A DNA stretch of 64,000 nucleotides, from the NCBI RefSeq assembly GCF_040545875.1, contig NZ_JBEPMR010000008.1; one strand, written 5' to 3'. Under the pieces are notes generated by a model. That model was given only the letters and a program-made list of their open reading frames with translations, did no database searches and was not told where the DNA came from. Below, piece after piece: positions 1-9,094 of this stretch (position 1 is its first letter; each line of letters starts with the position of its first letter). The stretch is from Faecalicatena_A orotica. Lineage in GTDB: Bacteria; Bacillota; Clostridia; Lachnospirales; Lachnospiraceae. A program made the position numbers and the translations under genes.

Positions 1-137
1 TTGTATTGCTTTATAACCTCTAATGCATGCTCTAAAGGTTTTCTATAATTACCTTTACAACAAAACTTTTTCCACTTCACAAATACTACATTATAAGTCT
101 CTTCATAATTTACATCGCAATATTCAGATAAATACAT
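1..137 (-). CDS. Unidentified small protein, 3' part outside window
   Basis: An open frame begins with ATG at 135-137 and runs off the left edge, giving 45 residues that start MYLSEYCDVNYEETYNVVF. The start is supported by a GGAGG ribosome binding site 7 bases upstream. That site lies in a leader (GAAAGTTATGGAGG on the minus strand) resembling the leaders of many other genes in the left 35 kb. I do not recognise the family. It lies 28 bases downstream of the 67-residue coiled-coil gene on the same strand, probably in the same transcript from the repeat promoter near 580. Being cut by the edge, its length and function cannot be judged. Confidence 0.55.
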   Translation of the reverse strand, partial: MYLSEYCDVNYEETYNVVFVKWKKFCCKGNYRKPLEHALEVIKQY

Positions 138-165
138 TTACTCACCTCCATAACTTTCGAATCAC

Positions 166-369
166 CTATATCTTGCTTGCAATTTCATTTTCTATAAGGC
201 AGTTCGCAATTTCAAATGCCTTTATCCGTCTTTTTGCTAATGTGATTTGTGACTTGTATCTCTCTACATTCTCTTTTGATTCAAAAGTTTTTATTGTTTC
301 TCTTAACTTGTGTAACGTTGAATCAATCTGTCTTTTAGCTTCTACCAAGTCATCTTTTTGAAATTCCAT
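166..369 (-). CDS. Small coiled-coil protein (67 aa), unknown function
   Basis: A 67-residue, charged, helix-forming protein starting MEFQKDDLVEAKRQID, with heptad-like spacing of Leu/Ile and no membrane segment or Cys. The ATG follows the leader TTAGAAGTCGTGGAGG with good spacing. I do not recognise a named family. A second, deleted copy lies at about 25,824-25,957 next to another copy of the same promoter repeat, so this gene has travelled with the array. The upstream sequence up to about 520 keeps one minus-strand frame open without a usable start, ending in the leader itself (codons ...SLQNR then TAA). This looks like a broken preceding cassette. Confidence 0.6.
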   Translation of the reverse strand: MEFQKDDLVEAKRQIDSTLHKLRETIKTFESKENVERYKSQITLAKRRIKAFEIANCLIENEIASKI

Positions 370-560
370 TTTTCACCTCCACGACTTCTAATTTTAACGG
401 TTCTGCAGACTGGGATTTACATTATGGTGATACTTCTTAAAATGTCTATACATTACAATCGAGCCACCTTTATGAATTCTACACAGAAGATATCTTCCAT
501 TATTATCTATAAACTTTTTATAGATATTTCTCCTCCTCCACCACTCATACTGGGCACTTT

Positions 561-625
561 TCTGTTTTAATTGGGTAAATTATATCATATTTAATGAAAG
601 AACTGTATTGAATATTTATGAAGAT
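561..625 (-). promoter_or_regulatory. Array promoter repeat, copy 1 (extended -10)
   Basis: On the minus strand this repeat reads TGATATAAT at 576-584, a consensus extended -10 element, followed by TTTACCCAATTAAAACA and a leader leading into the 67-residue gene. The same block recurs near 19,272, 26,051 and 34,839. No good -35 is visible, as expected for a TGn-type promoter. The rest of 370-776 holds a decayed leftward frame (about 391-520) and, on the right, the upstream region of the polymerase gene. I found no clear LexA box there. Confidence 0.6.
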
Positions 626-776
626 GCTGTAATACTGTGTTCTAAAAATGCTTTTACTAAAACTTCAAACACAGATTTAATTGTCATAGTGCCCGCTTCC
701 TTTGCATTCTGCCACATAAAAATTCGGTATATATCAAATAATACTCTTATAAAAACGTGGGGAGCGACAGATTAAT

Positions 777-2027
777 ATGCAGCAGTCAGTAATCCTTCAT
801 TCCGATATGAATAATTTCTATGCCTCTGTCGAATCTTTGGACAATCCCAGCCTGCGTGGAAAACCTATGGCAGTGATCGGTGATCCAGATGCACGTCACG
901 GGATTGTCCTGGCAAAGAATTATGAAGCAAAAAGATATGGGATTACAACAGGTGAACCCCTATGGATGGCCAGACAGAAATGTCCTGATATTATATTTAC
1001 GCCGCCAAGATATGACCGGTATATTGAATTTTCCCAGGCTGCCAGCCAAATCTATGCAGAATACACAGACAGGGTAGAATCATTTGGACTAGACGAATGC
1101 TGGCTGGATGTAAGTGAATCCACCAGCCTCTTCGGAAATGGAAAGGTTATCGCTGACGAAATCCGTACCCGGATCAAACAAGAACTGGGGATTACTGCAA
1201 GTATTGGAGTCTCCTATAATAAGATTTTCGCAAAATTAGGCAGTGACATGAGAAAACCAGATGCCACCACCATAATCGGGCAGGACTTTAAAGAAAAAAT
1301 CTGGGGGCTTCCGGCCGATATGCTGCTTTATGTCGGGAAAGCAACCTATGCGAAATTATTAAAACATGGCATCCGTTCCATTGGTGATTTAGCACGTACA
1401 GACCCTCTGTTTTTAGAGAGGCTACTTGGGAAAAACGGACTGATGCTCTGGGCATTTTCCAACGGCCTTGACCGTTCTCCTGTCTCACATACCTATTCCC
1501 ACCGGATCATTAAAACCATAGGCAACAGTACCACAACACCCCGTGATCTGGTTACTGATACAGACATAAAAATTATTTTATATATACTGTCCGAGAGCGT
1601 GGCGGAGCGAATGCGTAAAGAGAATTTTTATTGCCACAGCGTCCAGATCAGCATTCGGGACAATACGCTCACTTCCTATGAACGGCAGGGAAGGCTTCCT
1701 ATTCCCACTTGTACCTCACAGGCGATTTTTGAAAAAGCCTTTGCATTGTATCAGGATAACCGTCCAGCAAATCCGGTACGCAGCTTAGGTGTTCGTGCCT
1801 GCAAACTTTCGTATATGGAGTATCGCCAACTTTCCTTTTTAGAAGAGACATCTAAAGATCAGAGACAGGAGGATTTAGAGCGGAGCATTGATAAGATACG
1901 GCAGCGCTATGGTCACTACTCCATACAACGTGGAATTATGCTCATGGATGATAAACTTTCCCGCCTTGATCCCATTGCAGAGCATACAATATATCCAGAA
2001 GCATTTTTAAAAGGACAATCCCAATAA
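777..2027 (+). CDS. dinB: Y-family DNA polymerase (DinB/UmuC-like)
   Basis: Error-prone lesion-bypass polymerase of 416 residues. The N-terminus has the family motif SDMNNFYASVE with the catalytic Asp at about residue 10, and the second acidic motif is ESFGLDECWLD near 105. A helix-hairpin-helix region (IRSIGDLA) sits near 195 and the little-finger domain follows to the end. The start is ATG at 777, with GGGGAG about 12 bases upstream. It is followed after 22 bases by an SRAP gene, so the two probably form a DNA-damage operon. Length and motifs look intact. A broken fragment of the same gene type lies at about 19,290, beside another copy of the promoter repeat. Confidence 0.9.
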   Translation: MQQSVILHSDMNNFYASVESLDNPSLRGKPMAVIGDPDARHGIVLAKNYEAKRYGITTGEPLWMARQKCPDIIFTPPRYDRYIEFSQAASQIYAEYTDRVESFGLDECWLDVSESTSLFGNGKVIADEIRTRIKQELGITASIGVSYNKIFAKLGSDMRKPDATTIIGQDFKEKIWGLPADMLLYVGKATYAKLLKHGIRSIGDLARTDPLFLERLLGKNGLMLWAFSNGLDRSPVSHTYSHRIIKTIGNSTTTPRDLVTDTDIKIILYILSESVAERMRKENFYCHSVQISIRDNTLTSYERQGRLPIPTCTSQAIFEKAFALYQDNRPANPVRSLGVRACKLSYMEYRQLSFLEETSKDQRQEDLERSIDKIRQRYGHYSIQRGIMLMDDKLSRLDPIAEHTIYPEAFLKGQSQ

Positions 2028-2049
2028 TAAATCTCAGGAGGACATAACG

Positions 2050-2628
2050 ATGTGCGGAAGATATAGTTTATTTACAGAAGAAGAAAATCAGGAAATTATG
2101 CATATTGTCAAATCACTTAACAACCGATATCCTGAAAACACTATGAAACATGGTGAGATTTTTCCTACAAACACAGCACCAATCCTATGTCTGGAAGAAA
2201 ACGGTATAAAACCGGAACTCAGCACATGGGGATTCCCACGGTTTGGGGCAAAAGGTGTCATCATTAATGCCCGCTCTGAAACTGCAGACAGCCGTCCCAT
2301 GTTTAAAAAGAGTCTGCATACACGCAGATGTGTGGTTCCCAGCACAGGCTTTTATGAATGGTCGCAGACTGGTACAAAAACCAAGTACCGTTTTAACCTT
2401 CCCAATGATCATACACTCTATATGGCAGGCATATTTAATGAGTTTAATGGTGAAAATAAGTTTGTCATTCTGACAACAAATGCCAACAATTCGATTGCGG
2501 ATGTCCATAACCGTATGCCTGTCATTTTGAAAAAAGAAATTGCTGAAGATTGGATTATGTCTGAAGAGTTTGCTCTGTCATATCTCCATGCCACTATGCC
2601 GGTGTTACAACGAGAAGTATCTGCCTAA
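2050..2628 (+). CDS. SOS response-associated peptidase (SRAP/HMCES/YedK)
   Basis: A 192-residue SRAP domain protein. It starts MCGRYSLF, so Cys2 becomes the catalytic N-terminal residue after Met removal. The conserved blocks NARSETADSRPMFKKSL, RRCVVPSTGFYEW with its Glu, and the late HNRMPVIL motif with the catalytic His are all present. Known members form a covalent crosslink with abasic sites in single-stranded DNA, shielding them. A ribosome site CAGGAGG lies 9 bases upstream, and the gene follows the polymerase by 22 bases, which fits a joint role in tolerance of DNA damage. It appears intact. Confidence 0.92.
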   Translation: MCGRYSLFTEEENQEIMHIVKSLNNRYPENTMKHGEIFPTNTAPILCLEENGIKPELSTWGFPRFGAKGVIINARSETADSRPMFKKSLHTRRCVVPSTGFYEWSQTGTKTKYRFNLPNDHTLYMAGIFNEFNGENKFVILTTNANNSIADVHNRMPVILKKEIAEDWIMSEEFALSYLHATMPVLQREVSA

Positions 2629-2790
2629 TTAAATACGGAAATGTCCCTCTCACTTTTACACTAAAAAAGTAGGTATGAAGTTCTGTTCAAACCTGCTGTT
2701 TGCAAAACAACTATTTAGTTCGTCTGCCTTGCCATCCAAACCATTGTGTAGACCACTGAACTTGCATTGGCTCCATAAACAGAATCACTG

Positions 2791-2849
2791 AACAGCCAGT
2801 TCTTTCGATTATGTTTTTACTACATATCTGAAAAAACTGGCTGTTTTCG
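2791..2849 (+). terminator. Probable terminator after dinB-SRAP
   Basis: An 11-bp inverted repeat, AACAGCCAGTT at 2791-2801 and AACTGGCTGTT at 2835-2845, is followed by a short TTTTC run. The loop is long (33 bases) but AT-rich. It lies between the SRAP gene and the convergent 608-codon gene. Confidence 0.5.
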
Positions 2850-2915
2850 GGGGATCCCTAAGAGAACTGCAGCCAAGACCAGCGTATCCCCTTTACGAAT
2901 TACCCTGTTCAGAAT

Positions 2916-4742
2916 TTATTTCATTATCGTCATCTTCCCTTTTGCCAGATTATCTATAATTTGATTCTGAGGAAGCTCTGCCAATTTCTCATTATATATA
3001 TAACTACTTCTAGAAAACATTTTAATATCATTATGTTCATCTAATGTAATTTTGTCTGTAAAGTTCACCACTTTAAAATATTCAGATACTGGAATCTCGA
3101 CATCCCAGATTGTTATCTTTTGATAATGCCATATAAAAACATATCCTTTCGTTCCAATAAGATCATTTATTGTGCCACTATTTATTTGAATTTCTGATTG
3201 ATGCATTGTTATTTCAGCATTATCTGTTTTTACAACTCCCTTATCAAGTAATTCAATAATCTGATCTACATTCATTATTTCCTTCTGTTCAACCTTATGC
3301 GGTACTTGGAACTGCAGGTTAAACCTATTTTCAAGCTTTTTTAGTTTTTTATAAAAATCTCGCCTTTGCTGCAATGTATCAACAAATTCTTGTTCTAACG
3401 GAAACGTGCCACTAGCTTTCATGATGATTCGGTCATCACTTATATCTCTGGCCACAATTCCATCTGCATTTGCTATTTTTTCCATTACATTACAAAATTC
3501 AATATTGCTCGAAACTTTCTTTGAATCCCGTTGCAGGACTTGAACTGTGGTTATTGTTTTTAACGGGTCATTCTGTATTTCAACATGGAAATTAACAATA
3601 AGCTGTCCTCTGGAGCTAGTATCCAACATATGTGCAACTACATTATTATCCCTTCGTTCCCGTTCAATTTTATATTTCTTTTCAGGTATAATAATATCAC
3701 CTTCATCATTTTCTAGTTGAAAACACAAATAGTCAAAATTTGGACGTACCTTAACCTTCATTTCTGCAAATTCCATCTTAGCAAGCTCAATTTCTTTGAC
3801 ATACAATTCTGGAAGTGCTATCCGTAACCCCTTATATGATTTGTCTTCATATTTCTGTCTGGATATGCCTTTATAATCTGTAATTTCAAAACGGCAAATT
3901 TCAAATTCCCCTATTTTACCAGTGAACCGTAAATACGAGATATAATCTTCAATATTTTCAAACTGGAATGTTTTTGGAGAAATCTTAATTTCTGAGAATA
4001 CAGTAAAATAATTTTCTGAATATTGCGCCTCAATCTTTACATTATATTCGCCTGAACTAATCAGTTCTATATCTTCAGATGATAATCTCCCCAGCTCATT
4101 CCAATGTTCTCCAGATCCCCGCTGGTTAAAATGGCTGCTAACCTCTTCTTTTAATGCATAGAACTCTTCTGAAAGCTGATCCATATTTTTTAATATCTTA
4201 TCTGTAGTTTGCCTCACACCTGATATGTAATCTCTAGTTCTGTCTCCGTCATACTGAACTATATTTTTCAACATAATATTTTCTGGATCAGCTAAATTAT
4301 TAAAGCATTTAAATGTCACGTTTAAAAGATGTTTTAAAATTTCTTTAATCGTCTTTTGGTTATAAATCTTAACTTTTAACTCATTCATAACAGTATCCAG
4401 AAATTCCTGCTCTGTTTCTAAATCTAATATATTTCTGTTTCTGCATCGGTCTATTATATATTCAAGATTATTTTTTTCTAGCAAAACCCTGCACAAATCA
4501 TCATACAATAACTCATTACCATACCTAGCTAATAATTGTTCATCCAAATTCTCGATATATTGCTTCAAAAGATATTCTTCTGTTTTCTGATTATAAACAC
4601 TTATTGCCTTGCTCTTACCTCTTGAAATTAATATATTCCTAACTTTTTCAGCTAAGTGAGAAGCTATCTTTTCAGCAAACGTTTCTACCAATACAATTCT
4701 TCCACCCTTCATTAGACAAAATGTCCCTATTAATCTAATCAA
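2916..4742 (-). CDS. Unidentified large protein (608 aa), defence-like context
   Basis: A long intact frame I cannot assign to a named family. The first 200 residues are helical and charged, with segments such as EQEFLDTVMNELKVKIYN and a later coiled-coil-like stretch (TTDKILKNMDQLSEEF). The remaining 400 residues look beta-rich, with no signal peptide, membrane segment, P-loop or obvious catalytic motif. The N-terminal part is reminiscent of helical adaptor regions in some phage-defence proteins, which is only an impression. The annotated first codon has no clear ribosome site. ATG at residue 11 or TTG at residue 17 (with AAGGGTGG upstream) may be the real start. It is a single gene, convergent with SRAP. 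Confidence 0.75.
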   Translation of the reverse strand: MIRLIGTFCLMKGGRIVLVETFAEKIASHLAEKVRNILISRGKSKAISVYNQKTEEYLLKQYIENLDEQLLARYGNELLYDDLCRVLLEKNNLEYIIDRCRNRNILDLETEQEFLDTVMNELKVKIYNQKTIKEILKHLLNVTFKCFNNLADPENIMLKNIVQYDGDRTRDYISGVRQTTDKILKNMDQLSEEFYALKEEVSSHFNQRGSGEHWNELGRLSSEDIELISSGEYNVKIEAQYSENYFTVFSEIKISPKTFQFENIEDYISYLRFTGKIGEFEICRFEITDYKGISRQKYEDKSYKGLRIALPELYVKEIELAKMEFAEMKVKVRPNFDYLCFQLENDEGDIIIPEKKYKIERERRDNNVVAHMLDTSSRGQLIVNFHVEIQNDPLKTITTVQVLQRDSKKVSSNIEFCNVMEKIANADGIVARDISDDRIIMKASGTFPLEQEFVDTLQQRRDFYKKLKKLENRFNLQFQVPHKVEQKEIMNVDQIIELLDKGVVKTDNAEITMHQSEIQINSGTINDLIGTKGYVFIWHYQKITIWDVEIPVSEYFKVVNFTDKITLDEHNDIKMFSRSSYIYNEKLAELPQNQIIDNLAKGKMTIMK

Positions 4743-5138
4743 ATTTTAACATAATCCTGCGATGAAGTCATTGTCTTTGATATATATTCTATATAACAAA
4801 TAATTATTTGTATGACAATAATAATTAGTTTCCGCTTTTTCAATTCCTACTCTTCCTCAAATAGCAACATCGTTATCTATGCATATTTGACAATAAAAAA
4901 ACTGGTCATGAGACTCTATTCCCCCATACCAGATATCCAAATTTCCCTCTTACTACATACACATATTTTCATATCAACTGTGTATACAGTACCTATATTT
5001 CATTCTTTTTAACTCTATACACTTAATACACAGCCAAAACTGTTACCCCAGTTTACTGCAGCCAGGCTCAAATGTAACATTTGCAAGGAAAACAGAGGAT
5101 GCGCCAAACTCCATAAGCGGGTTTAAATACGATTGTCC

Positions 5139-5235
5139 GACAAGATACGTCTCTCTTCCTCTGTAAGTTCTATATCCACAGCAGCGACCGCTCCTTCTAT
5201 ATGATGAGATTCATCATATTTCAGTTTTGCATTAA
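5139..5235 (-). pseudogene. Aldo/keto reductase fragment
   Basis: About 95 bases match the C-terminal coding part of the intact aldo/keto reductase at 17,531-18,529, including the segment coding for LTEEER and VDIEL. An internal deletion joins the part after TATATGATGA directly to ATCATATTTCAG, which lies about 150 bases away in the intact gene. It is a remnant only. The rest of the 4743-5357 gap holds no gene I can support apart from the upstream region of the MerR gene. Confidence 0.6.
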
Positions 5236-5357
5236 TATGTGTATTTTCTATTTTTATTTTGTGTTTTTTATAATTGTTCTCATTTTTTTGATGTGATCTG
5301 TAGCAGTCTTGTAAATTTCAGATATACGAAGTATCATGGCTGTAGGAGGGAAACAAA

Positions 5358-6386
5358 ATGGATTATTTAACAGCCAGTGAAATGGCACAAATATGGAATG
5401 TTTCAAGCCGCATGGTGGCTTACTACTGCAAGGCAGGAAAAATTGCAGGGGCAATGAAAAAGGGCAAAACATGGCTAATACCCGCATACGCTGAAAAACC
5501 TGTGGACAATCGGTTTTCTACAAACAAAGTTATAGTTGATGATAATCCCGAATTGCAGGGAGAACTACATAAAATTAACCGCATGGATTCAGAGAACAAT
5601 GCTGTTTATCGTGCCAATGATATTTATAAAAACCTCGGACTTACGAGGGAAACACTGCGCTATTACGAGGAAATCGGGCTGATAGAGCCACAAAGAAACA
5701 AAAACAGCCAATACCGTGAATTTACCTTTGAGGACGCTTCCCGCTTAATGTCCATTGATTTTTACAAGAAGCGCGGTTTTACGCCGCTTGAAATAAAAGA
5801 ACTTATGGAATCCGGGGAGCGTAACGGTATCACCTCGTTAAGTAGAAAAATAAGTGAGGTAGAAAATAATATCCGCATACAACAGCGTATTCTAAAACGT
5901 CTTGCCGAAACAAAGTTTTTTTGTGAGTATGCTGCCCTTTCGTCTAAGTTATTCACGGTGAAAGAGCTGCCACTATATTTGGTGCTTGAAACTTTTGATG
6001 CAGTATCTTCCCTTAATGATTACAAGGATAGAGTGCTTGCATTCATGGATTTGCCAGAGGACGATATTTTATCAAGTCTTGTTCGTGCAGTTACCTTTGA
6101 CCAAACCGGGTATAAAGGGACAAAGATGTGCCTTGTAAGGCGTGCTGTAAAAGAAGTGCAAGCTGGAGAAAAAACATATCTTGAAAGCGGTAAATGTCTG
6201 CATACTGTATTGGAAGCAGACAGTCACGACGATTCCATTATGGAAAAAATGTTTTTTGCCGCCTATGGCTGGGCAGAAGAACATAAAGAAACCTTCAAAG
6301 GTGTTGTCTATATTTTCATTCGTTTTGTTGAGCTTTCAGGGCATACAGAGCGCAATTTTTACGAGGTGTTTATTCCTTTGGAATAA
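5358..6386 (+). CDS. MerR-family regulator with extra N-terminal HTH
   Basis: A 342-residue regulator. Residues 1-45 form an excisionase-like helix-turn-helix (LTASEMAQIWNVSSRMVAYY). Residues about 85-155 form a MerR winged HTH (LTRETLRYYEEIGLIEPQR), followed by a coiled-coil dimer helix (about 165-190). The C-terminal 130 residues resemble a GyrI-like effector-binding domain. The start has AGGAGG 9 bases upstream. It precedes an ABC exporter operon whose promoter has the 19-bp spacer and dyad typical of MerR targets, so it is probably its drug- or peptide-responsive activator. Two DNA-binding modules in one chain is uncommon but known in Clostridia. Confidence 0.85.
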   Translation: MDYLTASEMAQIWNVSSRMVAYYCKAGKIAGAMKKGKTWLIPAYAEKPVDNRFSTNKVIVDDNPELQGELHKINRMDSENNAVYRANDIYKNLGLTRETLRYYEEIGLIEPQRNKNSQYREFTFEDASRLMSIDFYKKRGFTPLEIKELMESGERNGITSLSRKISEVENNIRIQQRILKRLAETKFFCEYAALSSKLFTVKELPLYLVLETFDAVSSLNDYKDRVLAFMDLPEDDILSSLVRAVTFDQTGYKGTKMCLVRRAVKEVQAGEKTYLESGKCLHTVLEADSHDDSIMEKMFFAAYGWAEEHKETFKGVVYIFIRFVELSGHTERNFYEVFIPLE

Positions 6387-6400
6387 AGAAAAATCCCCTA

Positions 6401-6431
6401 TTGACTTGGGGGTTACCACCACCCTTAAGCT
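6401..6431 (+). promoter_or_regulatory. MerR-type promoter with 19-bp spacer
   Basis: A -35 TTGACT at 6401-6406 and a -10 TAAGCT at 6426-6431 are separated by 19 bases. The spacer holds an imperfect dyad from 6405 to 6429 with arms CTTnnGGGT and ACCCnnAAG. Over-long spacers with a central dyad are the hallmark of MerR-activated promoters. It lies between the MerR gene and the ABC ATPase gene. Confidence 0.7.
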
Positions 6432-6458
6432 TATTGGTAAAGGGAGGAAACAATCATT

Positions 6459-7184
6459 ATGACGAATACAGCAGTAGAAATTTGTAATTTGACAAAGGTA
6501 TTTGACGGCAAGGAGGTTTTGCGGGGGTGTAATCTAACCGTGCAAAGCGGTACGATTTACGGACTTCTTGGTGCAAACGGCGCAGGCAAGACCACCATGT
6601 TTAAGTTAATCACAGGCTTGCTATCCCCGACTGCCGGAAACATAAAAGTGCAGGGGAAAACATTGTCCATTGACAAAAAAGACTTCCTGAGAAAAATGGG
6701 GATTTTGATTGAAACGCCCGTCTTTTATGACCATTTATCCGCAAGAGAGAACTTGGAAATTCATTTAAGTTACATGGAACACAGCTTTGGGAAAATCGAG
6801 CAAGTATTAGAAATGGTGGGGCTTGGCGATACAGGAAAGCAGCCTGTTTCTAAATTTTCTCTTGGAATGAAACAACGGCTTGCTATCGGACGGGCAATCA
6901 GCCACTCTCCGCAGATTTTGATTTTAGACGAGCCAATCAACGGGCTTGACCCTATGGGAATCCGGCAAATACGAAATTTGTTCTTATCTCTGGCAAAAGA
7001 CGGCATGACACTCCTTATTTCAAGCCATATTCTGAGCGAGATTGAGCATATCGCGGATGTGGTTGGCGTTCTTACAAACGGAAACGTTGTGCAAGAGGTG
7101 GCTTTATCCGAAATCAAGAAACAATACCCGAACGGCTTGGAGGAATATTTCTTTCAGATTATGAGCGGAGGTGCAGGAGCATGA
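6459..7184 (+). CDS. Lantibiotic-type ABC transporter ATP-binding protein
   Basis: A 241-residue cytoplasmic ATPase of the BcrA/NisF-like class. It has Walker A GANGAGKTT near residue 38, the signature region FSLGMKQRLAIGRA near 135, Walker B ILILDEPINGLDP near 155, and a switch His (SSHI). GGGAGG lies 10 bases upstream of the ATG. The gene overlaps the following permease by 4 bases (ATGA), so they are coupled. It is probably a self-protection or drug export pump for peptide antibiotics, switched on by the upstream MerR protein. Confidence 0.9.
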   Translation: MTNTAVEICNLTKVFDGKEVLRGCNLTVQSGTIYGLLGANGAGKTTMFKLITGLLSPTAGNIKVQGKTLSIDKKDFLRKMGILIETPVFYDHLSARENLEIHLSYMEHSFGKIEQVLEMVGLGDTGKQPVSKFSLGMKQRLAIGRAISHSPQILILDEPINGLDPMGIRQIRNLFLSLAKDGMTLLISSHILSEIEHIADVVGVLTNGNVVQEVALSEIKKQYPNGLEEYFFQIMSGGAGA

Positions 7185-7888
7185 ACATGTTAAAATTAGA
7201 GCTAAAAAAAACAAACATAAAGCCTTATTTTCTTTCTGCTATTGCCATATTCGTGTGCATTATGGGGCTGACATACATACTTGCATGGGTGCCCCATTTG
7301 GATTCAGGAGACAAAAATGCAGCTATCCTATTCTCCACCTATCAAGGAATCGCGGCAATCTGTAATGCGATTGCTTTAATGTCTTTTTCGATATTGGCTT
7401 CTGCTATGGGTTATCGCTATTTGACAAAAGAATACTGTGGCGTGGGTGCAATCCTCTTATTCAGCTATCCCATAAATCGCAAATCTGTTGTATGGGCAAA
7501 AGCGGCGGTAATTTTGCTTTTCATCAGCACCACAATGTTCTTAACTGAATATGGTGGCTTTCTAATTTTTATCGGGACAGATTCAGTTCTCCAAATGGTA
7601 AATGATACCTTGGCACTGGGCGATTTTATGTTAGCGTTTAGGAACGCTTTGGTATTGGTGTGCCTTGCGGACGGTATAGCGTTATGCGCGATCAGCATCG
7701 GCTTTATCAAAAAGTCAAATTCTGTAACCATTATTTCCGCTGTTATACTAAGTATGCTTTTGATAAATCCTGTAGCGGCAATCAATGAGCAGTTTCTACC
7801 AGTTTTATTCCTCGCAGCAGCGGCTCTGACTGGAGGTATTCTGCTCACCCTTAATGTCTCCCACAAAGTAAACCGCATGGAAATATAG
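7181..7888 (+). CDS. ABC-2 type permease of lantibiotic-type exporter
   Basis: A 235-residue membrane protein with about six hydrophobic segments (first at about residues 15-38, then 60-82, 105-130, 150-175, 185-205 and 208-226). Its start overlaps the stop of the ATPase gene, which indicates translational coupling. It would form the membrane part of the MerR-controlled exporter. No frameshift is seen. Assignment rests on hydrophobicity, length and position rather than on a strong sequence motif. Confidence 0.85.
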   Translation: MNMLKLELKKTNIKPYFLSAIAIFVCIMGLTYILAWVPHLDSGDKNAAILFSTYQGIAAICNAIALMSFSILASAMGYRYLTKEYCGVGAILLFSYPINRKSVVWAKAAVILLFISTTMFLTEYGGFLIFIGTDSVLQMVNDTLALGDFMLAFRNALVLVCLADGIALCAISIGFIKKSNSVTIISAVILSMLLINPVAAINEQFLPVLFLAAAALTGGILLTLNVSHKVNRMEI

Positions 7889-7910
7889 TGGCAAAGGAGA
7901 GCTTACTATT

Positions 7911-8581
7911 ATGAGTCAAAGAAAATTTATCTCAAAAGAAGAATTGAGTATGATGTGGCGTTATTTGTTTTATACCTTTGCAATCGCATGGGGAACAGAA
8001 TTTTTGCTAATTGCGTTGTATCGTTTCAATCTATTAAGTGAAAACATTACTCTTTTTCTCTATTTTATAGTAATTGGCTTTGGGGCGGGCATGGCTCCCG
8101 CTTATGCCGCCTTTATTGTGCGAAGAAAGCAAACAGGCATTAAACTAAAAGCGTTTTGCAAGCAGGTTTTTCACACATCCAATATGCGAAGAAGCATTGT
8201 CTTTTTGCTGCTATTTGCGGCAATTCAGTTTACCGCTTGTATCGTACAGGAAAACTATTTGGGCAATCCGTGGTATTTGTTTATCCTCTTTATACCTATG
8301 ATGATTTGGGGTGGTGGCTTAGAGGAAATCGGTTGGCGAGTACCCTATATTGCATTACTTTGGGAATGACCCTTGCGGCTGCCTATCGGCTGACAAAGTG
8401 CATTTGGGTAACAATCTTAATCCATGCTTAGGGGAACACCGTTTTAGGTGGAATGTATACACTCACTTCCCTGAACAATTCTCCAAACGCAAAAACACTT
8501 GTTGTCTATGTTTTGCAGTTAGCAGCGATTATGCCGATATTGTTAATTGATAAAAAACGCCGAAAGTTTTTGCTAAGATAA
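7911..8581 (+). pseudogene. CPBP-family intramembrane protease, broken
   Basis: The first 147 codons encode a membrane protein ending in the CPBP motif EEIGWR near residue 142. The coding sequence then jumps into another frame that continues as a plausible C-terminal part (ITLGMTLAAAYRLTKCIWV ... LLIDKKRRKFLLR). That part is interrupted by TAG after ILIHA, where intact relatives usually carry Trp. A stretch between the two conserved motifs therefore appears deleted, with a frameshift and a nonsense change. CPBP proteins often accompany bacteriocin immunity operons, which fits the ABC pair just upstream. Confidence 0.75.
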
Positions 8582-8635
8582 AACCACACATATATATTAA
8601 ATTTAAATGTATAATTACATTAAACTAATATACAT

Positions 8636-8926
8636 CTTGCGGAAATTGCAAAAAATCTCAATTGTAGCCGGCGTGCTGTGAGAAGATATTTGGCTAACGA
8701 ACGTGTTCTACCTTTTAATATGCTAAAACACCTGATAAATATATTAGAGTTAGACGAAAATATTTTGTTTTCAAAAATGGCTAATCATTTTACTACATAC
8801 TGCAGTATTTACATCCCTAAAACGGTCAATGAAAATATTGTCTGGCCACATGAGCAATATGTTCGGATTGATGAACTGAAAATGAATGGGTTCCCCCCAA
8901 AATCGGCAATTTCCCAGCGTACTTAG
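8636..8926 (+). pseudogene. XRE-type helix-turn-helix regulator remnant
   Basis: An open frame without its N-terminus reads LAEIAKNLNCSRRAVRRYLA, a helix-turn-helix, followed by a leucine-rich helix and about 45 further residues. No start codon or ribosome site precedes the helix-turn-helix, so the 5' end seems lost. A downstream GTG at 8678 could start translation only by cutting the DNA-binding helix. Between here and 9094 there is a 42-codon frame (8947-9075) without a ribosome site, which I do not call. Confidence 0.45.
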
Positions 8927-9094
8927 CATCAGCATAGTTGGCCGGTATGAAAATTGGATTAATTGGGAAGAGAATTGACATTACACATAAAAAAATGCAG
9001 CGCCATCCGTTAAAATCCGGATACGGTTCCCGCAGAGATTTAGCAGGACAATACTGTAAAGGCATTGGAAAATAAGAAGTGAATGGAGAAAATT

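Noticed and set aside
23..361. Plus-strand frame opposite the 67-residue gene
   Set aside because: It has no ribosome site and biased composition, and it mirrors the minus-strand coding sequence.
8947..9075. 42-codon plus-strand frame before the P-loop kinase gene
   Set aside because: It has no ribosome site or known motif and is probably part of decayed sequence.
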